43,357 bases of DNA from Anaerolineaceae bacterium UBA1363 (GCA_002306055.1 DBRR01000012.1:30327-73683), one strand, 5' to 3'. Counted from the first letter of the stretch, positions 16,241 through 24,858 are shown. Notes: generated by a model not told the origin, from the sequence alone. Made by a program: numbers and translations.

Positions 16241-16294
16241 CTGGGTAAAATATGGTTGCTGGGTAAAGACACTGGGTAAAGATGCTGGGTAAAG
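16241..16294 (+). repeat. Short tandem repeat, CTGGGTAAA units
   Basis: Four copies begin at 16241, 16259, 16272 and 16285. The last three are spaced exactly 13 bp apart. It lies directly upstream of plsY on the opposite strand. Confidence 0.7.
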
Positions 16295-16598
16295 GTTGGT
16301 TGACAGGTCAGGGATGAACCAATTAATAACTTGAGACCTGACGGTCCGTGACCTCCCAGGGTCGGGAGACTGGCGAAAACTGACTCATTCGTACGGATGG
16401 GCTTCAGTCCATCCGCGAATTTTGTAAATACAAATCTATCCGGGTTGAGCATTTTTTGATATAGGCATATATTTATCGGTAGGGGCAGATCCCGTGCCTA
16501 GCCAGGGTAACCACAGGGGGTTACCCCTACGATTGGAGGCCATACAGTAAAAAACCCTTGCGTGGTCTGGAGACCGGCGAGAACAAGGAAAACCAGCC

Positions 16599-16704
16599 GT
16601 AGGTCAGGTTGCGGAGTTCAACCTGACGTCGAAAACCTGCTTTTGTTGAGGACTTTATTTGCCAGCATCCGTGATGTCAGGTTCAACAGAAGAACCTGAC
16701 CTAC
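16599..16704. repeat. Long inverted repeat with GTAGGTCAGGTT arms
   Basis: GTAGGTCAGGTT at 16599-16610 is the exact reverse complement of 16693-16704. Inside, further GTTCAACCTGAC and GTCAGGTTCAAC segments extend the pairing, so a nested palindrome about 106 bp long can form. Confidence 0.7.
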
Positions 16705-17039
16705 ACGCTTAGTTAAAAATGATAAAAGGGATTCAAAGAAAAGGCACAACTTCATTGGTAAGTGACCCTGGGCAAGCACAAGGGCATACCCTGACCGAAG
16801 GTGCTGTTGGTAGTGGTCTATTAACTGTGAAACCGGGTAGGAGAACGTCGCGCCATGCCCGGCATAACATCTGGAGACCTTCGGTCACCAACCTAGCGCT
16901 GCCTGTGCCCGCAACGAAGTGGATGGGTATCTGGAGACCGGCGAGAACTGAGGGGGAAACCGCAATCGTGGAATTAGGAACCATCTCCGTCAAAAAAACG
17001 TCTTAATTAATGTGGTCTATAATCCTTATTGAGGATCTT

Positions 17040-18200
17040 ATGAAACGATTACTCCGATTTTTTGCCGCTTTACTGATCCCTCTCATTTTTTTAAGCGGGT
17101 GCGAGACGCTCGCACTGCAGGAAAGCTATAACGCTACTCAGACGTCAGCCAGTGCATTGAGCGCGACGCAAACCCTGTTCAACCCCAACCTGCCCCTGGC
17201 AGCCACGATCACTCCCGCTACCCCAACTGAACCGCAATTCTCGCCAACTCCATCTGAGCCGTTGCCTGCTGAACCAACGCCTACCGCAAGCCCCACGATC
17301 CTTCCCAGCTCAACTCAGGACGCCTTTCAGGACCTGCCCGAACCCTGGCTACGGATCCAGGAGCGTATGCAATCCTACGGCCAGGTGCAGGAAGACTACC
17401 TCAGCCCCGAATATCGCCTGCGGCTGAGCCAGGCGATCGAAGGTCAGGGCGAAGCTGCGCAAATCCTGAGCCTCGAACTCCACGGCGATAGTTACAGCAT
17501 GTTTGAAGAACGATACAGCCTGACACCGGAGATTTTCTATTCGCAGGTGGAAACCCTGCTTACAGAAGGTTATCACTTTGCTACCATTCACGAAGTGGAA
17601 GGTTTCGTCTATGGTTGGTTCCCCTTACCTCAAAAATCAGTCATCCTGACCACCGATATCAGTTCGCAGACGGTCAACTCACTGGCCTCGATTGCCCAGA
17701 CCTTCGCCGCGTTGGAGCAGCAGTATGGGGTGAGGCCTCATATGATTGTTTACCCTTGGACCGGCGACATGCTTGAGCGGCCTGGGATAGCCTGCGAGGG
17801 TGATTCCTGCTGGCAGGCGCTGCGTGACGCGCGCGACAGTGGCTTTTTCACCTTTGGAGCGCATTCCCAAACCCACCCAGACTTCTCAACTGTTGGATTT
17901 GAGCAGCTTGAAACGGATTGGATGACGTCCAGGCAAGCGATGCTAAATAATCTTGGTCTGAACGTCTATTCGCTTGCCTGGCCTTTCGAGGTTTGCAGCC
18001 AGGACACACAAGCCATGCTGAACATGGGCTTCACTATCGGTTGGGGCGGGGTGACCAAGCCCATCACGCAGAATTACACCGCCTGGCAGGATCCGGCGCC
18101 GCTCTGCTTGCCGCGCATGTTCCCACCGGCGATTTCAGGCGTTTCCATGCGCCCCGAAGGGTTGACCTTGGAACAAATGCTTGATGGAGTCGCACCATAA
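17040..18200 (+). CDS. Polysaccharide deacetylase-like lipoprotein
   Basis: A 386-residue exported lipoprotein: signal with lipobox LSGC (Cys21), a Thr/Pro-rich linker (about 50-100), then a domain resembling the NodB carbohydrate esterase-4 fold. The metal-binding motif H-S-x-x-H is present as 'GAHSQTHPD' (His275, His279), and 'AWPFEVCSQD' sits where the later R/P-F/Y-G motif is expected. The first motif, usually TFDDG, is 'TTDIS' (Asp206): the presumed catalytic Asp is kept but the metal-binding Asp is replaced by Ile. Activity is therefore doubtful or altered. It probably acts on cell-wall or surface glycans. ATG 17040 is chosen because GAGG lies 5 nt upstream and it begins the signal peptide. 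Confidence 0.78.
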   Translation: MKRLLRFFAALLIPLIFLSGCETLALQESYNATQTSASALSATQTLFNPNLPLAATITPATPTEPQFSPTPSEPLPAEPTPTASPTILPSSTQDAFQDLPEPWLRIQERMQSYGQVQEDYLSPEYRLRLSQAIEGQGEAAQILSLELHGDSYSMFEERYSLTPEIFYSQVETLLTEGYHFATIHEVEGFVYGWFPLPQKSVILTTDISSQTVNSLASIAQTFAALEQQYGVRPHMIVYPWTGDMLERPGIACEGDSCWQALRDARDSGFFTFGAHSQTHPDFSTVGFEQLETDWMTSRQAMLNNLGLNVYSLAWPFEVCSQDTQAMLNMGFTIGWGGVTKPITQNYTAWQDPAPLCLPRMFPPAISGVSMRPEGLTLEQMLDGVAP

Positions 18201-18346
18201 ACAGGTGATTATCAGCCATCGGGGGTTCACAGAATCGTAGACCGGATTGAACCCCGCATGTAAACACGCGGGGCAGGAGCGCATCCGGCAAAAACCCGAC
18301 CCGTTTGTTGAAATTCGTATCCACCCCTCCATCCAAACATTTTTTG

Positions 18347-18410
18347 CGTAGGGAACGCGGCTTGTCCCGTTCCAATTCACACCCGGAACGGCGCAAGGCC
18401 GTTCCCTACG
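18347..18410. repeat. 64-bp nested palindrome
   Basis: CGTAGGGAACG at the left pairs exactly with CGTTCCCTACG at the right; inner segments CCCGTTCC and GGAACGG pair again. It is of the same general type as the other GTAGGG-edged palindromes in the gaps of this window. Confidence 0.65.
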
Positions 18411-18688
18411 ACAAAGAACTCACAGGTCGGGTCATCGTGCTCGAAGAGTATCTGCTTATAAACCCGAATTTGGATCTTTTTCTGTGATCGCGAGAATCTT
18501 AGGCACTTACGCCCGCGAAGCAGGTTATGGCGATCTGCTTCTCATCTCAGGTCAGGTGACTCATCTATGGTGGGTTAGATTTACATAGCTGTTCTTTCAC
18601 CTGAAACCTTTGAAGCCACCCTGCCTTACAGCTCTAATCCTACCCCGAATAATCGTATTCCTGTCATCAGCTAACGATATAAAAAAAG

Positions 18689-18717
18689 AAACCCCGTGAT
18701 GATTATTCACGGGGTTT
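18689..18717. terminator. Terminator of the infC-rpmI-rplT operon
   Basis: A perfect 11-bp stem AAACCCCGTGA/TCACGGGGTTT with a 7-nt loop, bordered by an A-run on the left that gives a U-run on the minus-strand transcript. It lies 18 bp beyond the rplT stop. Confidence 0.88.
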
Positions 18718-18735
18718 TTGGTCTCGGGGGTTTGA

Positions 18736-19083
18736 TTACGCCAGCGCCGTCTCGACGACTTTGGCGAAGGCTTTTGGATCGCGCACGGCCAGATCTGCCA
18801 GCATTTTGCGGTTGAGGATTACCTCAGACTTGCGCATGGCTGAAATCAGGCGGCTGTAGGTTGTGCCATTCAGACGGGCTGCAGCATTAATGCGTACAAT
18901 CCAGAGCCGGCGTAAATCGCGTTTGCGATTGCGGCGGTCGTTATAGGCATACCATTGCGCGTGCAGAAAAGCTTCGTTCGCACGTTTGAACAAATGATTG
19001 TAGGTCCCTTCATAACCACGGTTATGGGCGATCAACCGCTGATGGCGGCGTCGGCGATAGGGTCCACTCTTTACTCTTGTCAT
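18736..19083 (-). CDS. rplT: 50S ribosomal protein L20
   Basis: Ribosomal large-subunit protein needed early in 50S assembly; it binds 23S rRNA. The 115-residue, strongly basic protein shows the family blocks 'YAYNDRRNRKRDLRRLWIVR' and 'INAAARLNGTTYSRLI', and the C-terminal 'NRKMLADLAVRDPKAF'. Length is normal. It is the last gene of infC-rpmI-rplT. In several bacteria L20 represses its own operon by binding the leader mRNA; no such site was traced here. Confidence 0.97.
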   Translation of the reverse strand: MTRVKSGPYRRRRHQRLIAHNRGYEGTYNHLFKRANEAFLHAQWYAYNDRRNRKRDLRRLWIVRINAAARLNGTTYSRLISAMRKSEVILNRKMLADLAVRDPKAFAKVVETALA

Positions 19084-19177
19084 AATTCATTACTCCTTTG
19101 CGGTCCCCTGGGCGTCAGATTTCAATCTCGTTAATACACCCAGCAGCCACACTAAACCGGATACGACAGGACAGTCC

Positions 19178-19414
19178 TTAGTCCTTCTTGCTCATATAGG
19201 GCGCCAGACGCTTGATGTGCTTAACCAGCCCGTTGGAATTGACGGCGATCGTTTCGGCGAGCAAATACTTGGTCCGCTTGGATGTGTTGCGGCGTAAGTG
19301 ACCCTTACCGATCTTGGTCCGTACGATTTTACCGGTACCAGTTGTGCGGAAGCGTTTGGACGTAGCCTTATGAGTTTTCAATTTGTACTTTCCACTACTC
19401 TGTTTACGTGGCAC
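19178..19414 (-). CDS. rpmI: 50S ribosomal protein L35
   Basis: A 78-residue basic protein of the large subunit. 'KLKTHKATSKRFRTTGTGK' and the later 'GHLRRNTSKRTK' segment are typical of L35. It starts at GTG 19414, supported by GAGGAG 8 nt upstream; the open frame extends further to 19510 but that part is unrelated to L35. The C-terminus is slightly longer than the usual 64-66 residues. It lies between infC and rplT, as in most bacteria. Confidence 0.94.
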   Translation of the reverse strand: MPRKQSSGKYKLKTHKATSKRFRTTGTGKIVRTKIGKGHLRRNTSKRTKYLLAETIAVNSNGLVKHIKRLAPYMSKKD

Positions 19415-19524
19415 GATCAAACTCCTCAAAGAAAATCCAACGGCTGTTAACAACCCAGCCGTTGGTCGATAAACCAAGTGCAGATTATACCAGACAATTG
19501 CCGCTGTCAACGGCTTATTTTACG

Positions 19525-20043
19525 CTAACCCTTTTTTGGTGTGAGCATCATGAACATCGTGCGACCTTCCATGTTGGGCGGTTGCTCAATTTCAGCTACA
19601 TCCTTCAGCTCCTCGGCAATTTCGCGCAAATCTTCCAGTGCCAATTCGGGGTAGGTGATCTCGCGCCCTCTGAAGCGGATGGTAACGCGCACTTTCATGC
19701 CGTCCTCCAGCCAGCGGCGGGCATCCCGCACCTTGAAACCCTGGTGATGATCACTGGTCTTGGGGCGCAGGCGGATCTCTTTGATCTCGATTTTGGTCTG
19801 AGCTTTGCGGGCTTCGCGTTCCTTTTTCTCTTTGTCGTAAAGGAACTTGCTGAAGTTGATGATTTTGACTACTGGCGGGTCCGCATTTGGAGCGATCTCA
19901 ACCAGGTCTAAACCAGCTTCGTTGGCACGGCGGAGAGCGGTCTCGATGGCAACAATCCCGACGTTCTCTCCGTTTTCGTCCACCAGGCGAACTTTGTCGC
20001 TGCGGATGCGTTCATTAATACGATAATCTTGTTTACTACTAAT
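19525..20043 (-). CDS. infC: Translation initiation factor IF-3, probable AUU start
   Basis: IF-3 binds the 30S subunit, keeps it free of 50S and checks start-codon pairing. The N-domain begins 'YRINERIRSDKVRLVDENGE', and the C-domain includes 'EIRLRPKTSDHHQGFKVRDA' and 'RFRGREITYPELA'. No ATG or GTG lies at the expected place; an ATT at 20043 is in frame, 9 nt after AAGGAG, and yields 172 residues, close to the usual 170-180. E. coli infC also uses AUU, which IF-3 discriminates against, giving autoregulation. The frame stays open to 20223, and an ATG at 20118 after GAGAGG is an alternative that would add 25 residues. It leads infC-rpmI-rplT. Confidence 0.9.
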   Translation of the reverse strand: MSSKQDYRINERIRSDKVRLVDENGENVGIVAIETALRRANEAGLDLVEIAPNADPPVVKIINFSKFLYDKEKKEREARKAQTKIEIKEIRLRPKTSDHHQGFKVRDARRWLEDGMKVRVTIRFRGREITYPELALEDLREIAEELKDVAEIEQPPNMEGRTMFMMLTPKKG

Positions 20044-20058
20044 CTTCTTATTCTCCTT
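20041..20058 (-). promoter_or_regulatory. infC ribosome site with AUU start codon
   Basis: AAGGAG (20058-20053 on the minus strand) is 9 nt upstream of ATT (20043-20041). The position matches the conserved N-terminus of IF-3. This is the arrangement used for IF-3 self-regulation in E. coli. Confidence 0.6.
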
Positions 20059-20247
20059 ACTTAAATCAACGATGACAGACGAATAATCATTCGGCGTATT
20101 TATTACATATAATACCATATCCTCTCGACAGGCGTCAATTATTTGGTTTGTTTTTTTTGTTTTTTGTGGTGTGTTTTTTGGATATTGTTGGAATCTCCCA
20201 TAGTTTGGCCTTTGATAATACAATATCTATCGGAGGAACAAAAAACT

Positions 20248-21477
20248 ATGGACTTAAACAAGAATCTGGAAAAATATGCTGACCTGATCGTCCGGATCGG
20301 GCTCAATCTGCACGCTGGTGATAACCTCACCATCCGCCTTAGCGAACACTCCTTGCCACTGGCTCGCCTGGTCGCGAAAAAAGCCTATCAGGCTGGTGTT
20401 GGTGACATCCAATTGATGTTCAATGATGACTCAATTACTCTTGACCGCTTTCTGGAAGCTCCCGCGGAAAGCTTTGAAACCTACCCGGAATACCTGGTGG
20501 ATTTTACCGAAAAACTTTTCCTGGACAACCACCATGTTCTCAGCATCGTTGCGCCTAATCCTGACTTGCTCAAACCCGCAGATCCAGCACGGATTGCCCA
20601 GTGGCAGAAGGTTGCTGGTATGGCAAGCAAACGCACCATGAAATACACCATGCAAAACAAAGTGAAGTGGTGTGTTGTTGCCGTTGCTTGCCCAGCCTGG
20701 GCTGAAGCGGCCTTCCCTGGGATGCCAGAAGAAGAAGCAATGCAAAAACTCTGGGAAAACATTTTCCTTGCCACCCGTATTGACCAGGTTGATCCTATCG
20801 CTGCCTGGGAAGAGCATGATAGCAGGCTCAAAGCCCATCGCAAGTTCCTTAATGAAGCACGCTTTGACCGGGTGCACTACAAGGGTCCGGGTACTGATCT
20901 GATGGTCGGTCTGGTGAAAAATCACATCTGGGAAGGCGGCTGCAGCTTTAGTGAAGCTGGCGATCGCTTCTTCCCCAATATCCCAACCGAAGAGGTTTTC
21001 AGCATGCCCGATGCCGATCGGGTGGATGGCATTCTGCGCGCCACTATGCCGCTGTCCGTACGCGGACAACTCGTGGATGACTTTCATTTCACCTTCAAAG
21101 ATGGCAAAGTGGTGGATTACGACGCTGCGGTTGGCAAACAGATACTGGATGATCTGCTTAAAACGGACGAAGGCGCAAAGCATCTGGGTGAGATCGCATT
21201 AGTGGCGGATAATTCCCCCATCAGCAATACCGGTGTCCTCTTCAAAAGCACACTTTTTGACGAGAACGCTTCCTGCCATTTTGCCCTGGGGGCGGCCTAT
21301 AGCGAAAACCTCGAAGGCGCAACGGAACGCAGCGAGGAAGAGAATCGCAAACTGGGCATGAATGATTCGGTCATCCATGTGGACTTCATGGTCGGCAGCA
21401 AGGACGTGACTGTAACCGGCATCAAAGCGGATGGAACAGAAGTTGTTCTGCTACAAGACGGCGAGTGGAAGATTTAG
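20248..21477 (+). CDS. M29-family (thermophilic-type) metallo-aminopeptidase
   Basis: Cytoplasmic aminopeptidase of the AmpS/AmpT/PepS family that removes N-terminal residues using two metal ions. Of 409 residues, the ligands expected from the Thermus enzyme are all present with a constant offset of one: Glu249 in 'PTEEVF', Glu315 in 'GEIALV', His344 in 'CHFALG', and His377 and Asp379 in 'VIHVDFMVG'. Length is normal. ATG 20248 is supported by CGGAGGA about 10 nt upstream; the frame continues upstream to 20143 through the infC leader region. It diverges from infC, so the two share a regulatory region of about 200 bp. Confidence 0.92.
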   Translation: MDLNKNLEKYADLIVRIGLNLHAGDNLTIRLSEHSLPLARLVAKKAYQAGVGDIQLMFNDDSITLDRFLEAPAESFETYPEYLVDFTEKLFLDNHHVLSIVAPNPDLLKPADPARIAQWQKVAGMASKRTMKYTMQNKVKWCVVAVACPAWAEAAFPGMPEEEAMQKLWENIFLATRIDQVDPIAAWEEHDSRLKAHRKFLNEARFDRVHYKGPGTDLMVGLVKNHIWEGGCSFSEAGDRFFPNIPTEEVFSMPDADRVDGILRATMPLSVRGQLVDDFHFTFKDGKVVDYDAAVGKQILDDLLKTDEGAKHLGEIALVADNSPISNTGVLFKSTLFDENASCHFALGAAYSENLEGATERSEEENRKLGMNDSVIHVDFMVGSKDVTVTGIKADGTEVVLLQDGEWKI

Positions 21478-21617
21478 TTTCCTACAGAAAGAATCCGAAG
21501 CATCAACTTTTCAAATTTGGTTTGAAGCAAAGGCGACGCATGCTATTTGGACAAGTATGATTGTTTACACACCAACAGGGGTGATTGTTTACAGTCTTAA
21601 GGGCAGACACGGGGGTC

Positions 21618-21681
21618 TGCCCCTACAAAAGCTACCTTTCCATCAAATACCCAGATGTAGGGTAACCCCCCGTGGTTACCC
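21618..21681 (+). repeat. 64-bp direct repeat flanking the tandem array, left copy
   Basis: Matches 22046-22109 with four substitutions and no gaps. It begins TGCCCCTAC and ends within a GGTAACC/GGTTACC palindrome. Confidence 0.75.
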
Positions 21682-21784
21682 TATGGATTGATGCTCGATT
21701 GGCAGGCACGGGGGCTTGCCGCTACCACGATCCCCTTCCGTGCCTAATTTTTTGTAAACAAAATGCTCTCAGCTTTATTTCTAT

Positions 21785-22041
21785 TTGGATGAACCAAGGA
21801 CTATCCGTACGGTGGGGGTTTACTCCCACCGCAACCAATCTGATAATTCGGCAAAGCGGATGGACCAAGGCCCATCCGTACGGTGGGGGTTTACTCCCAC
21901 CGCAACCAATCTGATAATTCAGCAAAGCGGATAGACCAAGGCCCATCTGTACGGTGGGGGTTTACTCCCACCGCAATCAATCGGATAATTCAGCAAAGCG
22001 GATGGACCAAGGCCCATCCGTACGGTGGGGGTTTACTCCCA
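21785..22041 (+). repeat. 71-bp tandem repeat array
   Basis: The landmark GTACGGTGGGGGTTTACTCC recurs at 21807, 21878, 21949 and 22020, exactly 71 bp apart. Each unit holds two hairpins, one with arms GGTGGG/CCCACC and one with arms GGATGG/CCATCC. The first unit is diverged at its left edge and the last is cut after the first hairpin arm. Units are contiguous with no variable spacers, so it is not a CRISPR array. Confidence 0.85.
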
Positions 22042-22045
22042 TGTT

Positions 22046-22109
22046 TGCCCCTACGAAAGCTACCTTTCAATCAAATCCCCAGATGTAGGGTAACCCGCCG
22101 TGGTTACCC
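22046..22109 (+). repeat. 64-bp direct repeat flanking the tandem array, right copy
   Basis: Second copy of 21618-21681. Together the two copies bracket the 71-bp array closely on the right and at about 100 bp on the left. Confidence 0.75.
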
Positions 22110-22250
22110 GTCTACATGGCAGAAATGTGGTTGCCCCTACAAATCAGAATCTTGGAAAGACCGTGTGATGACCACAGTTCAGGGTAGAAAAAGAATCAAA
22201 ATTGACTATCCTTTTAATGCTCGTCAATAACCCGCAAAAGTTAAAGAAAA

Positions 22251-22275
22251 ACGCCCCGTCCATGAGACGGGGCGT
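22251..22275 (-). terminator. Terminator of the BMP transport operon
   Basis: A perfect 10-bp GC-rich stem ACGCCCCGTC/GACGGGGCGT with a 5-nt loop. On the minus strand it is followed by TTTTCTTT, a normal intrinsic terminator for the permease gene ending at 22290. Confidence 0.9.
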
Positions 22276-22289
22276 TCGATAAAGCGAGG

Positions 22290-23567
22290 TCACTCCTTTT
22301 CGTAGGGCTCGCCTTCTGCGGCAGGGGCTTGCCCCTTGCCAATAAAGCCAGCCAGTACGATCATGGTGATGAGATAAGGCGCCATTGCCATGAACTGGGG
22401 CGGAATCGCGCTGCCCAAAAGCGAGAGCTTAGAGCCAATCGCGTCAGCAAAACCAAACAGCATACCAGCTCCAATTGCGCCAATGGGCATCCAGTTGCCA
22501 AAGATCATGGCTGCCAGGCCGATGAAGCCTTTACCGGCTGTCATTCCTTCGTCGAACCTTCCTACTGAGCCGAGGGTAAAGAATGCACCAGCAATGCCAG
22601 CCACCAAACCGCTCAAGATCACGCCCATATAGCGCGTGCGAATGACGTTGATTCCCAGGGTATCCGCTGCTTTAGGATGCTCACCCACACTGCGCAGGCG
22701 CAGTCCCCAGCGTGTTTGAAACAGCGCCAGTTGCAGCACGATCAGGATGACAAACATCAGGTAAACAAAGATATTCTGATTGAACAGGATTGGGCCAATC
22801 AGTGGAATATTCGCCAGTCCTGGCAGTGGAACGCGCGTGAACATCTGGGGGTTATTGAGCCCCTGAATGTGTTGCAGAAATTTTTGCGAGATAAAAGCTG
22901 TCAACCCAGTTGCGAAGATGTTGATCACAGTACCGGAAATGACTTGGTTGACCTTGTATTTGATCGATAACACACCCAGGATCAGGGCTAATACGATCGA
23001 GGACAGAATGCCCCCCAACAGCCCGAGCCATGGATTTTTTGTAACGCTTCCGACGATCGCTGCAACCATAGAAGCCATCAGCATCATGCCTTCAATCGAA
23101 ATGTTGATGATGCCGGAACGTTCGGCAAGGATGCCGGAAAAGGCGCCCAGCGTGATCGGTACCGCCAGCAGGACCGCGCTGGAAAGCATCCCGGCAAGGT
23201 TAAGCTGCATGCCGGCTGCCTGCCAAACCAGGAACGCGAAAATCAGGAACAGTGCGCAGATCCCAATCATCAGGTTGGTCCACTTTTTGAAACCCCTGAT
23301 CAACTGGAAAACTCCTATGACCAACGGTAATGCCGCAAGGATTATCAGCGTGGTTTTCGAGGGCAAGATCCAGTCCGCCATCAAACCCTGGTCGATTCCG
23401 CCAGGTGTCATCACAAATTTAGTGAGAGTTTCTGCGGTTATGTTTGCGGCGAAAGCAAAAAAGATCAGCAAACCGATCAGGATTTCCACAATCCCGATTA
23501 CGATCTTCCTGGTGGAAGAAATCTCTTCTATACGTTTGTGTTCGATAACGCGGGAACTCGTTGTCAT
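22290..23567 (-). CDS. BMP-type ABC transporter permease, second subunit
   Basis: Inner-membrane permease of 425 residues with roughly ten spans, of the branched-chain amino acid/ribose permease fold used in nucleoside ABC importers. Family segments include 'SGILAERSGIINISIEGMML' and 'AADTLGINVIRTRYMGVILS', the latter the cytoplasmic EAA-like loop contacting the ATPase, and 'AGKGFIGLAAMIFGNW'. ATG 23567 is chosen because GGAGGT lies 5 nt upstream and it overlaps the stop of the preceding permease by four bases (ATGA), which indicates translational coupling. It works with the permease at 23564, the ATPase at 24859 and the lipoprotein at 26517. Confidence 0.9.
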   Translation of the reverse strand: MTTSSRVIEHKRIEEISSTRKIVIGIVEILIGLLIFFAFAANITAETLTKFVMTPGGIDQGLMADWILPSKTTLIILAALPLVIGVFQLIRGFKKWTNLMIGICALFLIFAFLVWQAAGMQLNLAGMLSSAVLLAVPITLGAFSGILAERSGIINISIEGMMLMASMVAAIVGSVTKNPWLGLLGGILSSIVLALILGVLSIKYKVNQVISGTVINIFATGLTAFISQKFLQHIQGLNNPQMFTRVPLPGLANIPLIGPILFNQNIFVYLMFVILIVLQLALFQTRWGLRLRSVGEHPKAADTLGINVIRTRYMGVILSGLVAGIAGAFFTLGSVGRFDEGMTAGKGFIGLAAMIFGNWMPIGAIGAGMLFGFADAIGSKLSLLGSAIPPQFMAMAPYLITMIVLAGFIGKGQAPAAEGEPYEKE

Positions 23568-24838
23568 GATTGACCTCCCCAACCACTCAGGAATATCTGC
23601 TGTTCTTCTTGTTTTGGCTTGCGTAGATGATAGATGGAGCGAATGATAGCCGGAGCAGCTACAAACATCAGGATAATTGCCTGAATGACATCCACAATAT
23701 CAATCGGGATGGAAGAAACCACCATCATACGCGTCGCTCCGTTGCGAAGAGTGCCAAACAGAATTGAAGCGAGGACTACTCCCACAGGGTGGCTATTACC
23801 AATCAGAGCCAGCGCAATACTGTCAAAACCGTAACCTGATGAAAGACCGAGTGCCATACTGCGGTTGACTGCCAAAACCTGCACGGCGCCTGCCATACCA
23901 GCCAGTGCTCCTGAAAGGGACATAGCCAGGATAATCGATTTCGTTGTACTCAGCCCGGCATAACGTGCTGCACGCGGGTTGGTGCCAACTATACGCAGGT
24001 TCAAACCCCAGGTTGTTTTGAATAGCAGCCACCAGATCAGATAAGCCACCGCCAGCGCGATGAAAAATCCCAGGTGGAAGCGAATTGGTGACTGGAAAAA
24101 TTGCGGGATCTCCGCTGTTTTCTGGATTACCGGGCTGATTGGCATGCCCCCCGAGCCAGGGCGGGTCATCGGACCTGAAAGCAGCCATTCCGTCAGGCGG
24201 AAAGCGATCCAGTTCATCATGATCGTGTTGATTACCTCGTGCCCGCCGGTTTTGGCCTTCAAAAAGCCAGGCACAAACCCCCACAGCGCACCGCCGAGCG
24301 CGCCTGCCAGAAACGCCAGCGGCATATGGATCCATGCCGGCAGACCGGTAATCGAGTAGCCTACAAAAGTTGCACAAGCGGCTCCAATAAAGAGCTGACC
24401 TTCCACACCGATGTTAAATAGACCCGATTTGAAGCCCAGAGCTACTGCCAGACCCGCAAAAATGTACGGAGTCGATTGCACCAGGCTCTCGAGGAAAGGA
24501 TTGAACGCCTGCCGGATTTCCTTGGCATCACCCAGTTTCACCGCATTGATCATGCGGATTGGGTCGCCAATTGCGCCGGTGAAAAGCGCTTTATAAGCCG
24601 TGCCAATTTCAGAAAAAGCAGTCGCAAAACCATTTCCGATTGACTCGCCAAACGCCGCATAAACCGACTGACTCGTCACCGCGATCATCAAAGCACCGAT
24701 GATCAAGCCGGTCACAATTGCCAAAAGCGGAATGGCAGCCTTACCCAGGAAAGGCTTTCTGACGTGTTCCGTGGTTGTCTGATCCTGGTTTATTTCTTTG
24801 AGGATCTCTTGCCCTAAATCATTTTTTTGTTCGCTCAT
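23564..24838 (-). CDS. BMP-type ABC transporter permease, first subunit
   Basis: Inner-membrane permease of 424 residues with a charged cytosolic N-terminus of about 30 residues and about ten spans. 'ALGFKSGLFNIGVEGQLFIG' and 'NPRAARYAGLSTTKSIILAM' match the YufP/NupB-type nucleoside permeases, as does 'GYGFDSIALALIGNSHPVGV'. It pairs with the second permease, whose start overlaps its stop by four bases. The gene begins 20 bp after the ATPase stop in the same operon. Confidence 0.9.
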   Translation of the reverse strand: MSEQKNDLGQEILKEINQDQTTTEHVRKPFLGKAAIPLLAIVTGLIIGALMIAVTSQSVYAAFGESIGNGFATAFSEIGTAYKALFTGAIGDPIRMINAVKLGDAKEIRQAFNPFLESLVQSTPYIFAGLAVALGFKSGLFNIGVEGQLFIGAACATFVGYSITGLPAWIHMPLAFLAGALGGALWGFVPGFLKAKTGGHEVINTIMMNWIAFRLTEWLLSGPMTRPGSGGMPISPVIQKTAEIPQFFQSPIRFHLGFFIALAVAYLIWWLLFKTTWGLNLRIVGTNPRAARYAGLSTTKSIILAMSLSGALAGMAGAVQVLAVNRSMALGLSSGYGFDSIALALIGNSHPVGVVLASILFGTLRNGATRMMVVSSIPIDIVDVIQAIILMFVAAPAIIRSIYHLRKPKQEEQQIFLSGWGGQS

Positions 24839-24858
24839 GTTTTAGCCATCCGGACAAT

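Larger units (their letters stand above)
16222..17039. other. Repeat-rich non-coding region of about 800 bp
   Basis: No believable gene. It holds four CTGGGTAAA units (16241-16294), a pair GGATGG/CCATCC near 16396-16413, a nested palindrome starting GTAGGGGCAG and ending CCCCTAC (about 16480-16531), the inverted repeat at 16599-16704, and two close variants of GGAGACCGGCGAGAAC (near 16569 and 16932) with a third weaker one. These palindromic families also appear near 21.6-22.1 kb and look like dispersed intergenic repeats. Confidence 0.65.
18201..18735. other. Intergenic region with hairpin repeats
   Basis: No gene supported. It contains a CCCCGC/GCGGGG hairpin (18252-18273), a long nested palindrome (18347-18410) and the rplT terminator (18689-18717). 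Confidence 0.6.
21478..22289. other. Repeat-rich intergenic region of about 810 bp
   Basis: No gene supported. It contains two 64-bp direct repeats, a 71-bp-period tandem array between them, several GTAGGGGCA/TGCCCCTAC palindromes and the terminator of the BMP transport operon (22251-22275). Confidence 0.65.

Noticed and set aside
16225..16452. 77-residue N-terminal extension of PlsY
   Set aside because: It is encoded by the tandem and palindromic repeat DNA and has no counterpart in the PlsY family; the membrane protein begins at the Met-Met pair.
16719..17006. Overlapping 95- and 86-codon frames on both strands
   Set aside because: They run through palindromic repeat DNA, which keeps frames open by chance; no ribosome site and no protein-like pattern.
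21785..22041. CRISPR-like array
   Set aside because: The 71-bp units follow each other without unique spacers and no cas genes are present.
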